This document shows positions 7,648 to 15,368 of a stretch of 53,245 nt of DNA, piece by piece. The translations under genes were made by a program, and so were the position numbers. The stretch covers positions 1 through 53,245 of the forward strand of contig CAMZLS010000005.1 of NCBI GenBank assembly GCA_947311765.1, in the 5' to 3' direction. The notes under the pieces were generated by a model. The model did no database searches. It was not told where the DNA came from and saw nothing but the letters and a program-made list of their open reading frames with translations. The stretch is from an uncultured Helicobacteraceae bacterium (GTDB lineage: Bacteria > Campylobacterota > Campylobacteria > Campylobacterales > Sulfurimonadaceae). How positions within the stretch are numbered: the stretch's first letter is position 1; the number at the start of each line of letters is the position of its first letter.

Positions 7648-8871
7648 ATGCGAACAAAATATTTAATTTTCTTGGTTTTTTCATTTTTACTTCATGCTGA
7701 AAGTTTTGAAGAGTTCAAAAAACAGCATAACACTACCATACAAAAAGAGCAAGACTCTTTTAAAATATATAAAAAAAATCTTAACGCAGAGTTTAATGCG
7801 TATGTCAAAGAGATTAATGAAGCTTATATTCAATACAAAAAAGAGCTCAATACCTACTGGAAAAATCCAAAACTTTCATCACAAAAAGATTGGGTCAAAT
7901 ATACAAAAGATAAAAAAACACGCACAACTGTAGGATTTGATACAAATACCATTGTTTTAGAAACAATAGCAACTTCTCCAAAAGAGGCAGAGCTACAACT
8001 GAAAAAAGCACTTGCAAGAGTTGCGGTTGACGATATGAAGAGTGCCATAAAAAGTGATGAACTCCAACAAAAAATAGCCAAAATAGAAAAGAAGAATAAA
8101 AAATTAACCATTGATGCACCACTTAAAAATGAGCTTATTCTTACTCCAATTCTCTTTAAAAAACCACCAACAAAAAAGAAAATTATCCAGTATGTTAATA
8201 AAAAAGTAAAACCAAAAAAAATTACAGTAAAAAAATCTAAAATTCATAATGCAAAAATCTATTCACTTACAGTAAAGTTGCCTTCTGACACTATGATTAA
8301 ACGCTCAAAAACCTATGAGAAAAATGTACGTCGTAATGCAAAAAGATTTGATTTACCTGTCGCCTTAGTTTTTGCAATTATGCACACGGAAAGTTCTTTT
8401 AATCCTTTTGCTAAATCACATATCCCAGCTTATGGACTTATGCAGATAGTACCACGCTCAGCGGGTATAGATAGCTATGTATTTTTACATAAAAAGAGAA
8501 AAATTCCTACTGCAAATTACCTTTACAATAGTGCTAACAATATAGAAATGGGAAGCGCTTACTTACATATACTCTATTATCGCTACCTCAAATCAGTGAA
8601 AGACCCAACGAGTAGGCTTTATTGCACTATTGCTGGATACAACACAGGAGCTGGCAATATTGCCTACGCTTTTATTGGTAACAATAATATAAAAAAAGCC
8701 TCTAAAAAAATCAATAAAATGTCCTCGCAAGAAGTTTATAACCATCTTTTACATCATTTAAAATACGAAGAAGCAAGAAACTACCTAAAGCGTGTAAGTA
8801 AAAGAATTAATTCGTATAAACAGGTCTATAAAACAAATGATTTTATTTTTTTCACTGCAAATAAAAGCTAA
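7648..8871 (+). CDS. MltC-like lytic murein transglycosylase
   Basis: The protein is 407 aa with an N-terminal signal peptide (MRTKYLIFLVFSFLLHA) and no lipobox. Residues about 20-75 are a coiled coil rich in aromatic and Glu/Lys residues (FEEFKKQ, EFNAYVKEINEAYIQYKKE), matching the MltC N-terminal domain. A basic linker follows. The C-terminal SLT domain (about 215-395) has the catalytic glutamate in HTESSFNPFAKS, then YGLMQIVP, AGYNTGAGN and the late Y-x-x-R pattern. It would cleave peptidoglycan glycan strands to 1,6-anhydro products in the periplasm. It is one of the few intact genes in this island. E. coli MltC is a lipoprotein; this one appears soluble or loosely anchored. Confidence 0.85.
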   Translation: MRTKYLIFLVFSFLLHAESFEEFKKQHNTTIQKEQDSFKIYKKNLNAEFNAYVKEINEAYIQYKKELNTYWKNPKLSSQKDWVKYTKDKKTRTTVGFDTNTIVLETIATSPKEAELQLKKALARVAVDDMKSAIKSDELQQKIAKIEKKNKKLTIDAPLKNELILTPILFKKPPTKKKIIQYVNKKVKPKKITVKKSKIHNAKIYSLTVKLPSDTMIKRSKTYEKNVRRNAKRFDLPVALVFAIMHTESSFNPFAKSHIPAYGLMQIVPRSAGIDSYVFLHKKRKIPTANYLYNSANNIEMGSAYLHILYYRYLKSVKDPTSRLYCTIAGYNTGAGNIAYAFIGNNNIKKASKKINKMSSQEVYNHLLHHLKYEEARNYLKRVSKRINSYKQVYKTNDFIFFTANKS

Positions 8872-8884
8872 AAAAGAGGATGCT

Positions 8885-9413
8885 ATGCTAACTGTTATTA
8901 CACTAGCCTTACTAAAAACATTGGCTTCATTTTTAATTTGAACAGAGTTTATATATGACGCTTGAGTATGATATAGAGGATGCACCTTATTGGTATTATC
9001 GAGAGGGAAGTGACGAGATGTGTAGTTTTACCTACAAAGAAGGTGGCTTAGAGAGCGTAGAAATTGCCAAAGAAAATGCCAATACCCTGATGAATAAACG
9101 CATTAAAACACTCACTACCAAAGTAGCCTATGAAAATTTTAGCAAGATAAACAATCCAAAAGAAAAATTACTCGTAGAGAGCTTTAAAAATGATCCTGAG
9201 TTAAATGTTTTTGTAGATAGTTATCTTGTGTATGAAAAAGTAAAACACGAGGACGATGCTGCGATTACCTTTGTAAAAGCCTGTATTGACAAAGAACGAA
9301 TCATGGCTTATGAATCTAAGCGTCTTAAATCTTTACAAAAAACAATTATGCTACATAGATCAGACGAGGCTCTCGATGAGCTTGATAAAGAGTTTCAAGG
9401 TGAAAATAATTGA
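8885..9413 (+). pseudogene. LPP20-like exported protein with disrupted N-terminus
   Basis: A strong ribosome binding site (AAGAGGA) precedes an ATG at 8885 that encodes only an 18-residue hydrophobic signal (MLTVITLALLKTLASFLI) and then TGA. The main body is open in another frame from 8955 (152 codons), with no ribosome binding site of its own. The body reads APYWYYREGSDEMCSF followed by a helical EIAKENANTLMNKRIKTL. This pattern of an aromatic strand, a Cys, then alternating Ala/Asn helices resembles the LPP20/LpoB-like fold (weak). I infer that a frameshift near 8935-8955 separated the export signal from the mature part. Its stop overlaps the next start. Confidence 0.5.
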
Positions 9414-9688
9414 GATATTTTACACTTTTACTCTTCACAATACTTATAAGCGCCTGTTCTCAACCTAAGCCTGTTGTTGATACAAGACCAGTTTGGATAA
9501 ACGCACCTTATATTGATAATGAAACCGCAGCAGTAGGCAGCGCTCATACTCACTACTATGGAAAAACCGCGCAACGAAAACTTGCAATTTCAAGAGCACT
9601 TGATGAACTAGCCTTACAACAAGGCGTTAAGGTTATGACGCAAACTCTGCGTCATAACAAAAAAGCAGGTAGATTTATCACTCTATAA
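9410..9688 (+). pseudogene. LPP20-family lipoprotein, shortened
   Basis: It starts with TTG overlapping the previous stop, with AAGG upstream. The signal peptide ends in a lipobox (LISACSQ, Cys16). The mature part VWINAPYIDNETAAVGSAH followed by AQRKLAISRALDELALQQGVKV matches the start of LPP20-type lipoproteins (PxWI...GxG.A, then A-rich helix). The frame ends after 92 codons, shortly after an inverted repeat and an A-run at 9659-9664. In the neighbouring frame the sequence stays open (KKQVDLSLYKNDYKEKG...) to 9734, overlapping the next start as coupled genes do. A frameshift in the A-run is therefore likely. Confidence 0.55.
9632..9658. repeat. perfect 10-bp inverted repeat inside the LPP20-like gene
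   Basis: GTTATGACGC, loop AAACTCT, then GCGTCATAAC, followed by six A residues. The stem is perfect. It encodes VMTQTLRHN in the gene frame. It could stall transcription or replication. The disrupted end of the host frame begins immediately after it. Confidence 0.6.
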
Positions 9689-9715
9689 AAATGATTATAA
9701 AGAGAAAGGTTTAAC

Positions 9716-10620
9716 ATGTCGTATCATCGCATAAAACTCTATGTTGGAATATTTATTACTCTTTTTTTATAAGTACGACAATACTCTTTTATATCATTAT
9801 GGATAAAAAAGGATTTTTTGACGATCACATAAACTTCTTCTTTACTACCTCTAATGCCAGCAGTTTTTTTGTAGGTATGCCTATAAACTTTTCAGGATTT
9901 GAGATAGGTGCCATCACTCATCTTGAACTCACAGATAAAGGTGAGGTAAAAATCACTTTTAGAATACAAGAACGCCATCATAAATGGATTTGTGAAGATA
10001 CACTATTGATGCTTGAAAAACCTCTCATCGGTTCACCTACAATTACCGCTATGACATCCTTAGGTTACAAAGAACTTAAAAAAGGCTCTGAACTTAAAAT
10101 TATCATACGAGATGATATTGTCATAAACCTCCAGCCAATACTAAGTGAAGTACAGCATATTGTCCACTCAATAAATATACTCACAGACAATCTCGCTTCC
10201 AAGGATGGACATCTTGAAAAAAGTCTTGCCAATATTGAGCATTTTAGTAATAAGTTAAATAAAGACAAGGCACTTCTTACTACTATCACTGGGGATAAAA
10301 ATAGCACCTACACACTCAATCAATCTTTACAAAAAACAGAAAAAATATTTCAAAATATCGAGCTTTTACTGCAAACAATACAGAGCAAAGTTGTTCTTCC
10401 AGCAGGTGATAGTGTCAAAACTCTTGATTTAATCTTCTTAGATATTAAAAAGAAACTCGACACACTCGATACAACTGTCAATACGCTTGGAACGTATGAC
10501 AAAGAGCTTCTACTCCTCAAAAAAGAGCTTCATCTTAATCTTGATAAAACGCATCAACTGCTTGAAAAAGTCAATACCTTGCTTTTAGATACCTCAAAAG
10601 AGGAGATTAAACTCCCATGA
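9716..10620 (+). pseudogene. MCE/MlaD-family lipid transport protein with a T-run frameshift
   Basis: The ATG at 9716 has an AAAGG ribosome binding site and encodes MSYHRIKLYVGIFITLF, the start of the single N-terminal membrane anchor. The frame then ends in a run of seven T (9762-9768). One more T would join it to the 273-codon frame that follows (ISTTILFYIIMDKKG...). The MCE domain reads FFVGMPINFSGFEIGAITHLEL, then LEKPLIGSPTITA, and is followed by long helices ending in a leucine zipper-like coil. MCE proteins form rings that move phospholipids between membranes. No MlaE/MlaF-type permease or ATPase gene is adjacent. It could be a real knockout, a phase-variable state or an assembly error. 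Confidence 0.7.
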
Positions 10621-11261
10621 AAATTTTCTTCTTCATTTCTCTATTTATATTTACAGCCTGTAGCACAAAAACTCCTATTAATAATTGGCAGTATCAAAGC
10701 GTTGCAAACCATAAAAGCTTCGAGCGTTACTATCTTGAGGGCAAGCTAGAACTAGCAAGTGTTGAACTAGACAATGCGCGTTCATACGCATCACAAAGTG
10801 CTGATTTTATACCTCTTGCGCGTATAGAACTCTCTTACTGTGCCTTGCGTGTTGCAATGCTAGAGACCTATTCTTGCCCTAAATACGAAGCACTCAAGCC
10901 TTTTATTCATTCAAAAAGTCTTGAGGCATATAGCTCTTTTTTATCAGGAACACTCAAGACAGAAAATATCAAAAATCTTCCGAGTCAATATCAAGAGTTT
11001 GCTAGCGCACAACTTCAAAAGAGCCCTCAAAAAATAGTGCAATCACTTCAAAAAATAAAACCTTTAATATCACAAATGATTGCTGCATCACTCTCTAAAA
11101 AGTATCTAAATGAAACTGTCATAGAAAGTATCATACAATCAGCCTCATTTCATGGTTACAAATATGCCCTCATCCAATGGCTAGAATTTCAACTTCAACA
11201 AACAAATGATACAAAAGCTCAAAAGCTTATTTTTCAAAAACTTAAAATAATTAAAAATTAA
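10617..11261 (+). CDS. lipoprotein of unknown function coupled to MCE gene
   Basis: The protein is 214 aa. The start overlaps the MCE stop by four bases (ATGA), implying translational coupling. The signal peptide carries a lipobox (FIFTACST, Cys15). The mature protein is almost entirely helical, with repeating amphipathic segments (LEGKLELASVELDNARSYA, then PLARIELSYCALRVAML) like a small TPR/HEAT-type solenoid. I do not recognise the family. Lipoproteins partner MCE proteins in several lipid transport systems (PqiC/YrbC style), but this one does not look like the PqiC fold. Confidence 0.6.
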   Translation: MKIFFFISLFIFTACSTKTPINNWQYQSVANHKSFERYYLEGKLELASVELDNARSYASQSADFIPLARIELSYCALRVAMLETYSCPKYEALKPFIHSKSLEAYSSFLSGTLKTENIKNLPSQYQEFASAQLQKSPQKIVQSLQKIKPLISQMIAASLSKKYLNETVIESIIQSASFHGYKYALIQWLEFQLQQTNDTKAQKLIFQKLKIIKN

Positions 11262-11284
11262 ATGAAAGAGAGAGATAATTTATA

Positions 11285-12809
11285 ATGCGTATTTTTATCT
11301 TAATACTTTTTTTCACTCTCACTCTTTTTGCAGATACAGATAGAGCTTTGCAACTTAAAAAAATGCAGCACGAAGGTCGTGTTGCCTTAGTTATCGGTAA
11401 CGCTGCATATAAAGAGCAGACCCTTAAAAATCCTATCCACGATGCTTCTGCTGTGAGAGACTCCCTAAAAAAGAGAAATTTTCAAGTCTTTTATATAGAA
11501 AACGGTTCTCGTCGCATTATGGTACAGACGATAGATCGCTTTATTCGCGCACTTAAACACTCAAGCATTGGTCTAGTCTATTACGCAGGGCATGGTGTTG
11601 AGGTGAATGGGGAAAATTTTCTTATCACTGTTGGAAGTACTATTGAAACTGAGATGGATGTAAAATATGAGGCTATCAGCATGAGTCGCCTTATCGCTGA
11701 TATGCAGAGGACACGAAGCCGTCTTAATATCTTCATTATGGACGCGTGTCGCAATAACCCTTACCGTGAGGCATCACGAGGTGGCACTAGTGGTGGCTTA
11801 GCAAATACAGAAGCAGAAGGTTTTTTTATCGCCTTTGCCACTGCGCCAAGCAAGGTTGCCAAAGATGGCTCAAGGTGAATATGGACTCTTTACAAAATAT
11901 TTCTTAAAATATATCAAAAAAGAGGGCATGCCTCTACGCGAAGTTTTTCATAATGTTCGTCAAAATGTCTATAAAGATAGCCGCAAAAAACAGCTACCAC
12001 TTGTACGCAATGGCATTGGAATGGGAGAGTTTTATTTTACACTTCCAAAGATTAATTTTCCATCAGAACCACTCAAAACATCTGTGGCACCGCCATTAAC
12101 ACAAAAACTTGCGACACCCACTAGCATCGTAAAAATCAAAGAAAAACCTAAAAAATATACTCTCTCTATAGATACAAATTGTAAATATTCACATATCTAC
12201 ATCACCAATATTAAACCAAAATACGAAAGAGGTATGCGCTTATCTCCAGGAATTTATAAATTAAAAATTGTAGTTTCTGGTTATAAAAAATTAAGATATA
12301 CACTTAATCTATTTCAAGATACTCATCTTCGTTTAGAATTAGAAAAAAAATCTACTGCTGTAGCAACCCACAAAGATAAAGGTTATTGGACTAATCCTAA
12401 AACAAGGCTTGCTTGGGAAGATAATATCCAAAAAACTTCTATGATTAACTGGAGTGACTCGGCTGCTCTCTCATGGGAGGATGCAAAAGAATATTGTAAA
12501 AATCTTGACTTAGGAGACTGCCATGATTGGCGACTTCCTAGTTTATACGAACTCTTTAGTATCGTGGATTATAAACGTTATCAGAGTGCCATAAAAAAAC
12601 CTATAAAAAATGTATCTGGTGGTTTTTACTGGACAAGCTCAACTGTTGTTCCCGATACAAGTGGTTTTTTCTCCAATATGTTTGGAGCCTCCAACGAAAA
12701 TATTGCACCTTCGCAAGCATGGGTTATCTACTTTCTTGATAGTAGTTCTGAAACAGCAACTTTTGCAACAGATGGGCATGTTCGTTGCGTAAGAGGGGCA
12801 CAAAGATGA
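11285..12809 (+). pseudogene. secreted caspase-PEGA-DUF1566 protein, one frameshift
   Basis: The first frame has a signal peptide (MRIFILILFFTLTLFA) and a peptidase C14 domain with VALVIGNAAY, catalytic His103 in YYAGHGVEV and Cys155 in MDACRNNPYR. It ends prematurely at 11878. Removing one A at 11872-11873 (CAAGGT to CAGGT) restores DGSGEYGLFTKYFLKYI, and the protein continues about 310 residues. These hold the end of the caspase fold, a PEGA-type beta domain (YERGMRLSPGIYKLKIVVSGYKK), and a C-terminal DUF1566 (Lcl) domain (TRLAWED, CHDWRLPSLYELFSIVD, FYWTSS, HVRCVRG). Intact, it would be an exported protease-like protein of about 507 aa. A disabled gene is the simplest reading; a sequencing error cannot be excluded. 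Confidence 0.75.
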
Positions 12810-13195
12810 TAAATTATATATGTATAAGCCTAGCACTCAGCATCTCTCTTTGTGCACAAAACTATAGAGCAGACTCTCTAATGTGGCAAGATAGCGAAAT
12901 TGTGGCAAGTCAAGAATACGATGTGCAAGAAGCAAAAGCGTATTGTGCACAACTGAGTTTAGACGGTTATAGCGATTGGCGTCTTCCAAAAATCGAAGAG
13001 CTTTTTACTCTTCTTGATATTTCAAAAAGAGCCCCTGCTGTTGTTGATGGCATACAAGTTTGTGTAAGCGATTACTATTGGAGTAGCACCATCTTTGCTG
13101 GTGATGCGTACTCTTATTGGAGTATAGATTTTACTACGGGGATAATTAAGAGCTTTAGCCCTGGAACATCTCTGTTTGTTCGTTGTGTACGATAA
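12806..13195 (+). CDS. exported DUF1566 (Lcl-type) domain protein
   Basis: The protein is 129 aa from the ATG at 12806, which overlaps the stop of the caspase gene (ATGA). The signal peptide is MINYICISLALSISLCAQ. The mature part is a single DUF1566 domain: LMWQDSEIV, EAKAYCAQLSLDGYSDWRLPKIEELFTLLD, DYYWSSTIF, SYWSIDFTTG and FVRCVR. It is paralogous to the C-terminal domain of the gene just upstream, sharing the DWRLP..eELF, YWSST and VRCVR landmarks. DUF1566 domains are C-type-lectin-like folds in exported proteins. The binding partner is unknown. Coupling suggests it acts together with the caspase-like product. Confidence 0.75.
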   Translation: MINYICISLALSISLCAQNYRADSLMWQDSEIVASQEYDVQEAKAYCAQLSLDGYSDWRLPKIEELFTLLDISKRAPAVVDGIQVCVSDYYWSSTIFAGDAYSYWSIDFTTGIIKSFSPGTSLFVRCVR

Positions 13196-13734
13196 TTATT
13201 TTGCTGTTGTAAAGAGCAACACTGCCTCACTTATCTCCTGTTTTTTACTTTTCTTGCGAATAAGCCCACGAGTTTTTGCAAGTCCCTCTTTTGGATTTTT
13301 GCCTATAAGATAATACCCACTCTTTTCATCATAATAGTGTTTTGGAAGCTTACTTATCTTCTTATTTGAAGCGATAAGTTGCAGACTCTCTATGCCAAAA
13401 GGTGCTTCAACGGTAAATGTCCCGATACTTATCCAGTGATTTGTATCATCAGCATTCACAAAACCCTTAAAACGCTCATCTCCTGCGCCCTCATTTAACT
13501 CAAGAAGTAGGCAAGTTTCGCATGGTCTGTCTGGGTGTAGCCTACGAGATAATAGTATCCCATCTTGTTGAGTTTTATCAAAAGTTCTATCTCTTCACCT
13601 TAGGTAAAAAGCAGATCTTCTGTCCCTTTATTTGTAGCGAGTGATGTTTTGAGTAAGCTTGATACAACAACCCCATCATGCAAGAGCGCATCAAAACTGA
13701 TATTTTTTGCTTTGACACGATACTGCTTATACAC
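13196..13734 (-). pseudogene. DUF4384-containing protein fragment, truncated by the IS
   Basis: The last 88 codons (from 13459) are open: DTNHWISIGTFTVEAPFGIESLQLIAS, then KSGYYLIG, TRGLIRKK and AVLLFTT. This matches the C-terminal end of DUF4384 domains. Upstream the homology continues in other frames (GYYYLVGYTQTDHAKLAY, then LLELNEGAGDERFKGF, joined by a frameshift near 13505) with an in-frame stop near 13600. It can be followed back to VYKQYRVKAKNISFDALLHDG, exactly where the insertion sequence begins. No matching N-terminal half lies on the other side of the IS, so DNA was also deleted or moved. The gene runs opposite to the rest of the island. DUF4384 is common in exported proteins, often beside caspases. 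Confidence 0.65.
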
Positions 13735-13753
13735 CTTAACTTTCGCACCTAAA
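13735..13753 (+). repeat. left terminal inverted repeat of the IS
   Basis: CTTAACTTTCGCACCTAAA is identical, inverted, to 15285-15303. It sits directly against the truncated DUF4384 reading frame. Confidence 0.9.
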
Positions 13754-13876
13754 ATCACTCTATCAAAAGCCTCAAAACACCAAAACTAAAGGGCTTATAA
13801 CAATAATCTTTATACTCTATACAAATAATAAAACTTATAATTTCTCTCTAAATGATTAAAGACAAAAAATCTTCAT

Positions 13877-13899
13877 AAAAGCCTATAAACAGGGCTTTT
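13877..13899 (+). promoter_or_regulatory. leader hairpin and -10 element of the transposase
   Basis: AAAAGCC, a nine-base loop, then GGCTTTT form a 7-bp stem ending in T residues, followed at 13904-13909 by TATAAT. The order suggests a small terminator that blocks read-through from outside the IS, then the IS's own promoter about 35 bases before the transposase ATG. This arrangement is known from other IS elements. Here it is inferred from sequence only. Confidence 0.45.
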
Positions 13900-13943
13900 A
13901 AGCTATAATTTCAGTACAAATTCACTTAACAAAAGAGCCTGAA

Positions 13944-15302
13944 ATGATAGCTTCTCAGCTAATAAATATACTCAACGACAAACTTCGTAATCCAATCTAT
14001 AAAACTATACAATTGATAAATATAAAAGACATTTTAGATAAAAGCAACTTCACAAAAAAAGAGGGAGTAGCGATACATTTAGTGGTGCTACATTTCGTTT
14101 ACATGCTTGTAATGAATAAAAAGATAGCAACCTTTATGAAACAAAGCGATGATAGTTTTAAGAAAGATGTCTATTACAGACTCTTGAAAAACAAAAGTTA
14201 TAATTGGAGGAAACTCCTCACTTTATCTTCGGTAAAATTGATTTCATTTCTTCAAAAACTACAAGATCCAAAGAGTGTCAAAGTCTTCATAATTGATGAT
14301 ACCGTAGAAGATAAAACAGGTAAGAAGATAGAAGGAAGTCGTGATAAATTATACTCAAATAAAGAAAAGAGATTCATAAGAGGTATCAATGTTTTATCCC
14401 TCAATTATAGTGATGGTCTTTCAAACTTTATGTTGGATTTTGCGATTAATATGGGTAATTACGCACGAGTAACAATTGAAGGGATGCTTGGAGAGTTAGA
14501 CCACAGAACCACTGCCTATAAACGAAGAGCGGAAATTATGAAAGGTAAGCATCAATTAGCAATAGATATGGTTAAAAGAGCCGTTAAAAGCGGAGTATAT
14601 GCTGATTACTTGCTTGTTGACAGTTGGTACTCTAAGCCTATATTTTTAAAAGAGATGAATGATTTAGGCATACGGGTAATCTCACGAATGGCAAACAATA
14701 AAAGTATCTGGAACTTTAAAGAAAAGACTAATACCCTTGATGCAATCTATGAGAAATTTAGACACCTTAGAAAAGCTAAATCTGGAGTGCATGGCAAGAT
14801 AAAATTTACCTATTTTTCAGTTTTAATGGAGCATAAAAAAGCTGGTAAGATTAGAATTGTTTTTATAAAAACAGCTAACAAATTAATTCCAATTGTATCA
14901 ACAGATATTGAGATAAGTGATAGTGAAATTATTGAGATTTATAAACGTAGATGGGATATTGAACAAGGCTATAAAGAACTTCGTCAACACTTTGGATTTG
15001 GTGAAGAAGAAAATAGAATATATGAAGCTTTGATAACAAGAATAACTCTTTCATTTTTTACATACAACCTTGTCAGTTATATTAATCGAATTAGTAATGA
15101 ACCTCAAACTATTGGAGGATTATTTAAAGATTTAGAGTGTGAACTCTCTACTCTGGCTATAGCTATGCAAACATTCATTGCTATTCTCGAAGAGATAGCT
15201 AAAGTTGAGGATATTGTAAATAGAAATGAAGATTTAACCTCTATTATCAGTGTATTGCAGGATGTTACACAGAAAATGCTTGGATTTAGGTGCGAAAGTT
15301 AA
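13944..15302 (+). CDS. IS4-type DDE transposase
   Basis: The protein is 452 aa. The RNase H-like catalytic core has the first Asp in FIIDDTVEDKTGKKIEGS (about 118-119), the second in YLLVDSWYS (Asp226), and the Glu in YKRRWDIEQGYKELRQHFG (Glu340). This is the Y-(2)-R-(3)-E-(6)-K signature of the IS4 superfamily. It would cut and rejoin the 19-bp ends. The gene fills the element: it starts 190 bases inside the left end and stops within the right repeat. No frameshift is needed for expression. The exact ISfinder family cannot be decided from motifs alone. Confidence 0.88.
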   Translation: MIASQLINILNDKLRNPIYKTIQLINIKDILDKSNFTKKEGVAIHLVVLHFVYMLVMNKKIATFMKQSDDSFKKDVYYRLLKNKSYNWRKLLTLSSVKLISFLQKLQDPKSVKVFIIDDTVEDKTGKKIEGSRDKLYSNKEKRFIRGINVLSLNYSDGLSNFMLDFAINMGNYARVTIEGMLGELDHRTTAYKRRAEIMKGKHQLAIDMVKRAVKSGVYADYLLVDSWYSKPIFLKEMNDLGIRVISRMANNKSIWNFKEKTNTLDAIYEKFRHLRKAKSGVHGKIKFTYFSVLMEHKKAGKIRIVFIKTANKLIPIVSTDIEISDSEIIEIYKRRWDIEQGYKELRQHFGFGEEENRIYEALITRITLSFFTYNLVSYINRISNEPQTIGGLFKDLECELSTLAIAMQTFIAILEEIAKVEDIVNRNEDLTSIISVLQDVTQKMLGFRCES

Positions 15303-15303
15303 G
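15285..15303 (-). repeat. right terminal inverted repeat of the IS
   Basis: TTTAGGTGCGAAAGTTAAG is the exact reverse complement of the left end. It includes the transposase stop codon. Confidence 0.9.
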
Positions 15304-15368
15304 TAAAGAAAAAAGAGTCTATAATTACGAAAAGTAAAAAAATATTATGGATGATTGGGATTAAAGAT

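Larger units (their letters stand above)
13735..15303 (+). mobile_element. complete IS4-superfamily insertion sequence (1569 bp)
   Basis: The element is bounded by perfect 19-bp terminal inverted repeats, CTTAACTTTCGCACCTAAA at 13735-13753 and its reverse complement at 15285-15303. It holds one transposase gene with an intact DDE signature, and the transposase stop codon lies inside the right repeat. I see no direct target duplication (left flank ...TATACAC, right flank TAAAGAA...). That suggests later rearrangement, consistent with the missing half of the DUF4384 gene. The left 190 bp are non-coding and contain a hairpin and a probable promoter. The frame is intact, so the element may still be active. 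Confidence 0.85.

Noticed and set aside
6939-13734. Explaining all frame breaks in the island as sequencing error
   Set aside because: Errors alone should hit the long core operons equally, and those are intact over some 30 kb apart from one permease. The island also has an in-frame stop and deletions, which homopolymer errors do not create. Individual breaks at A or T runs may still be errors.
13754-13943. Small gene in the left part of the IS
   Set aside because: No start with a ribosome binding site, and stops in all frames. It is explained as the leader with a hairpin and promoter.
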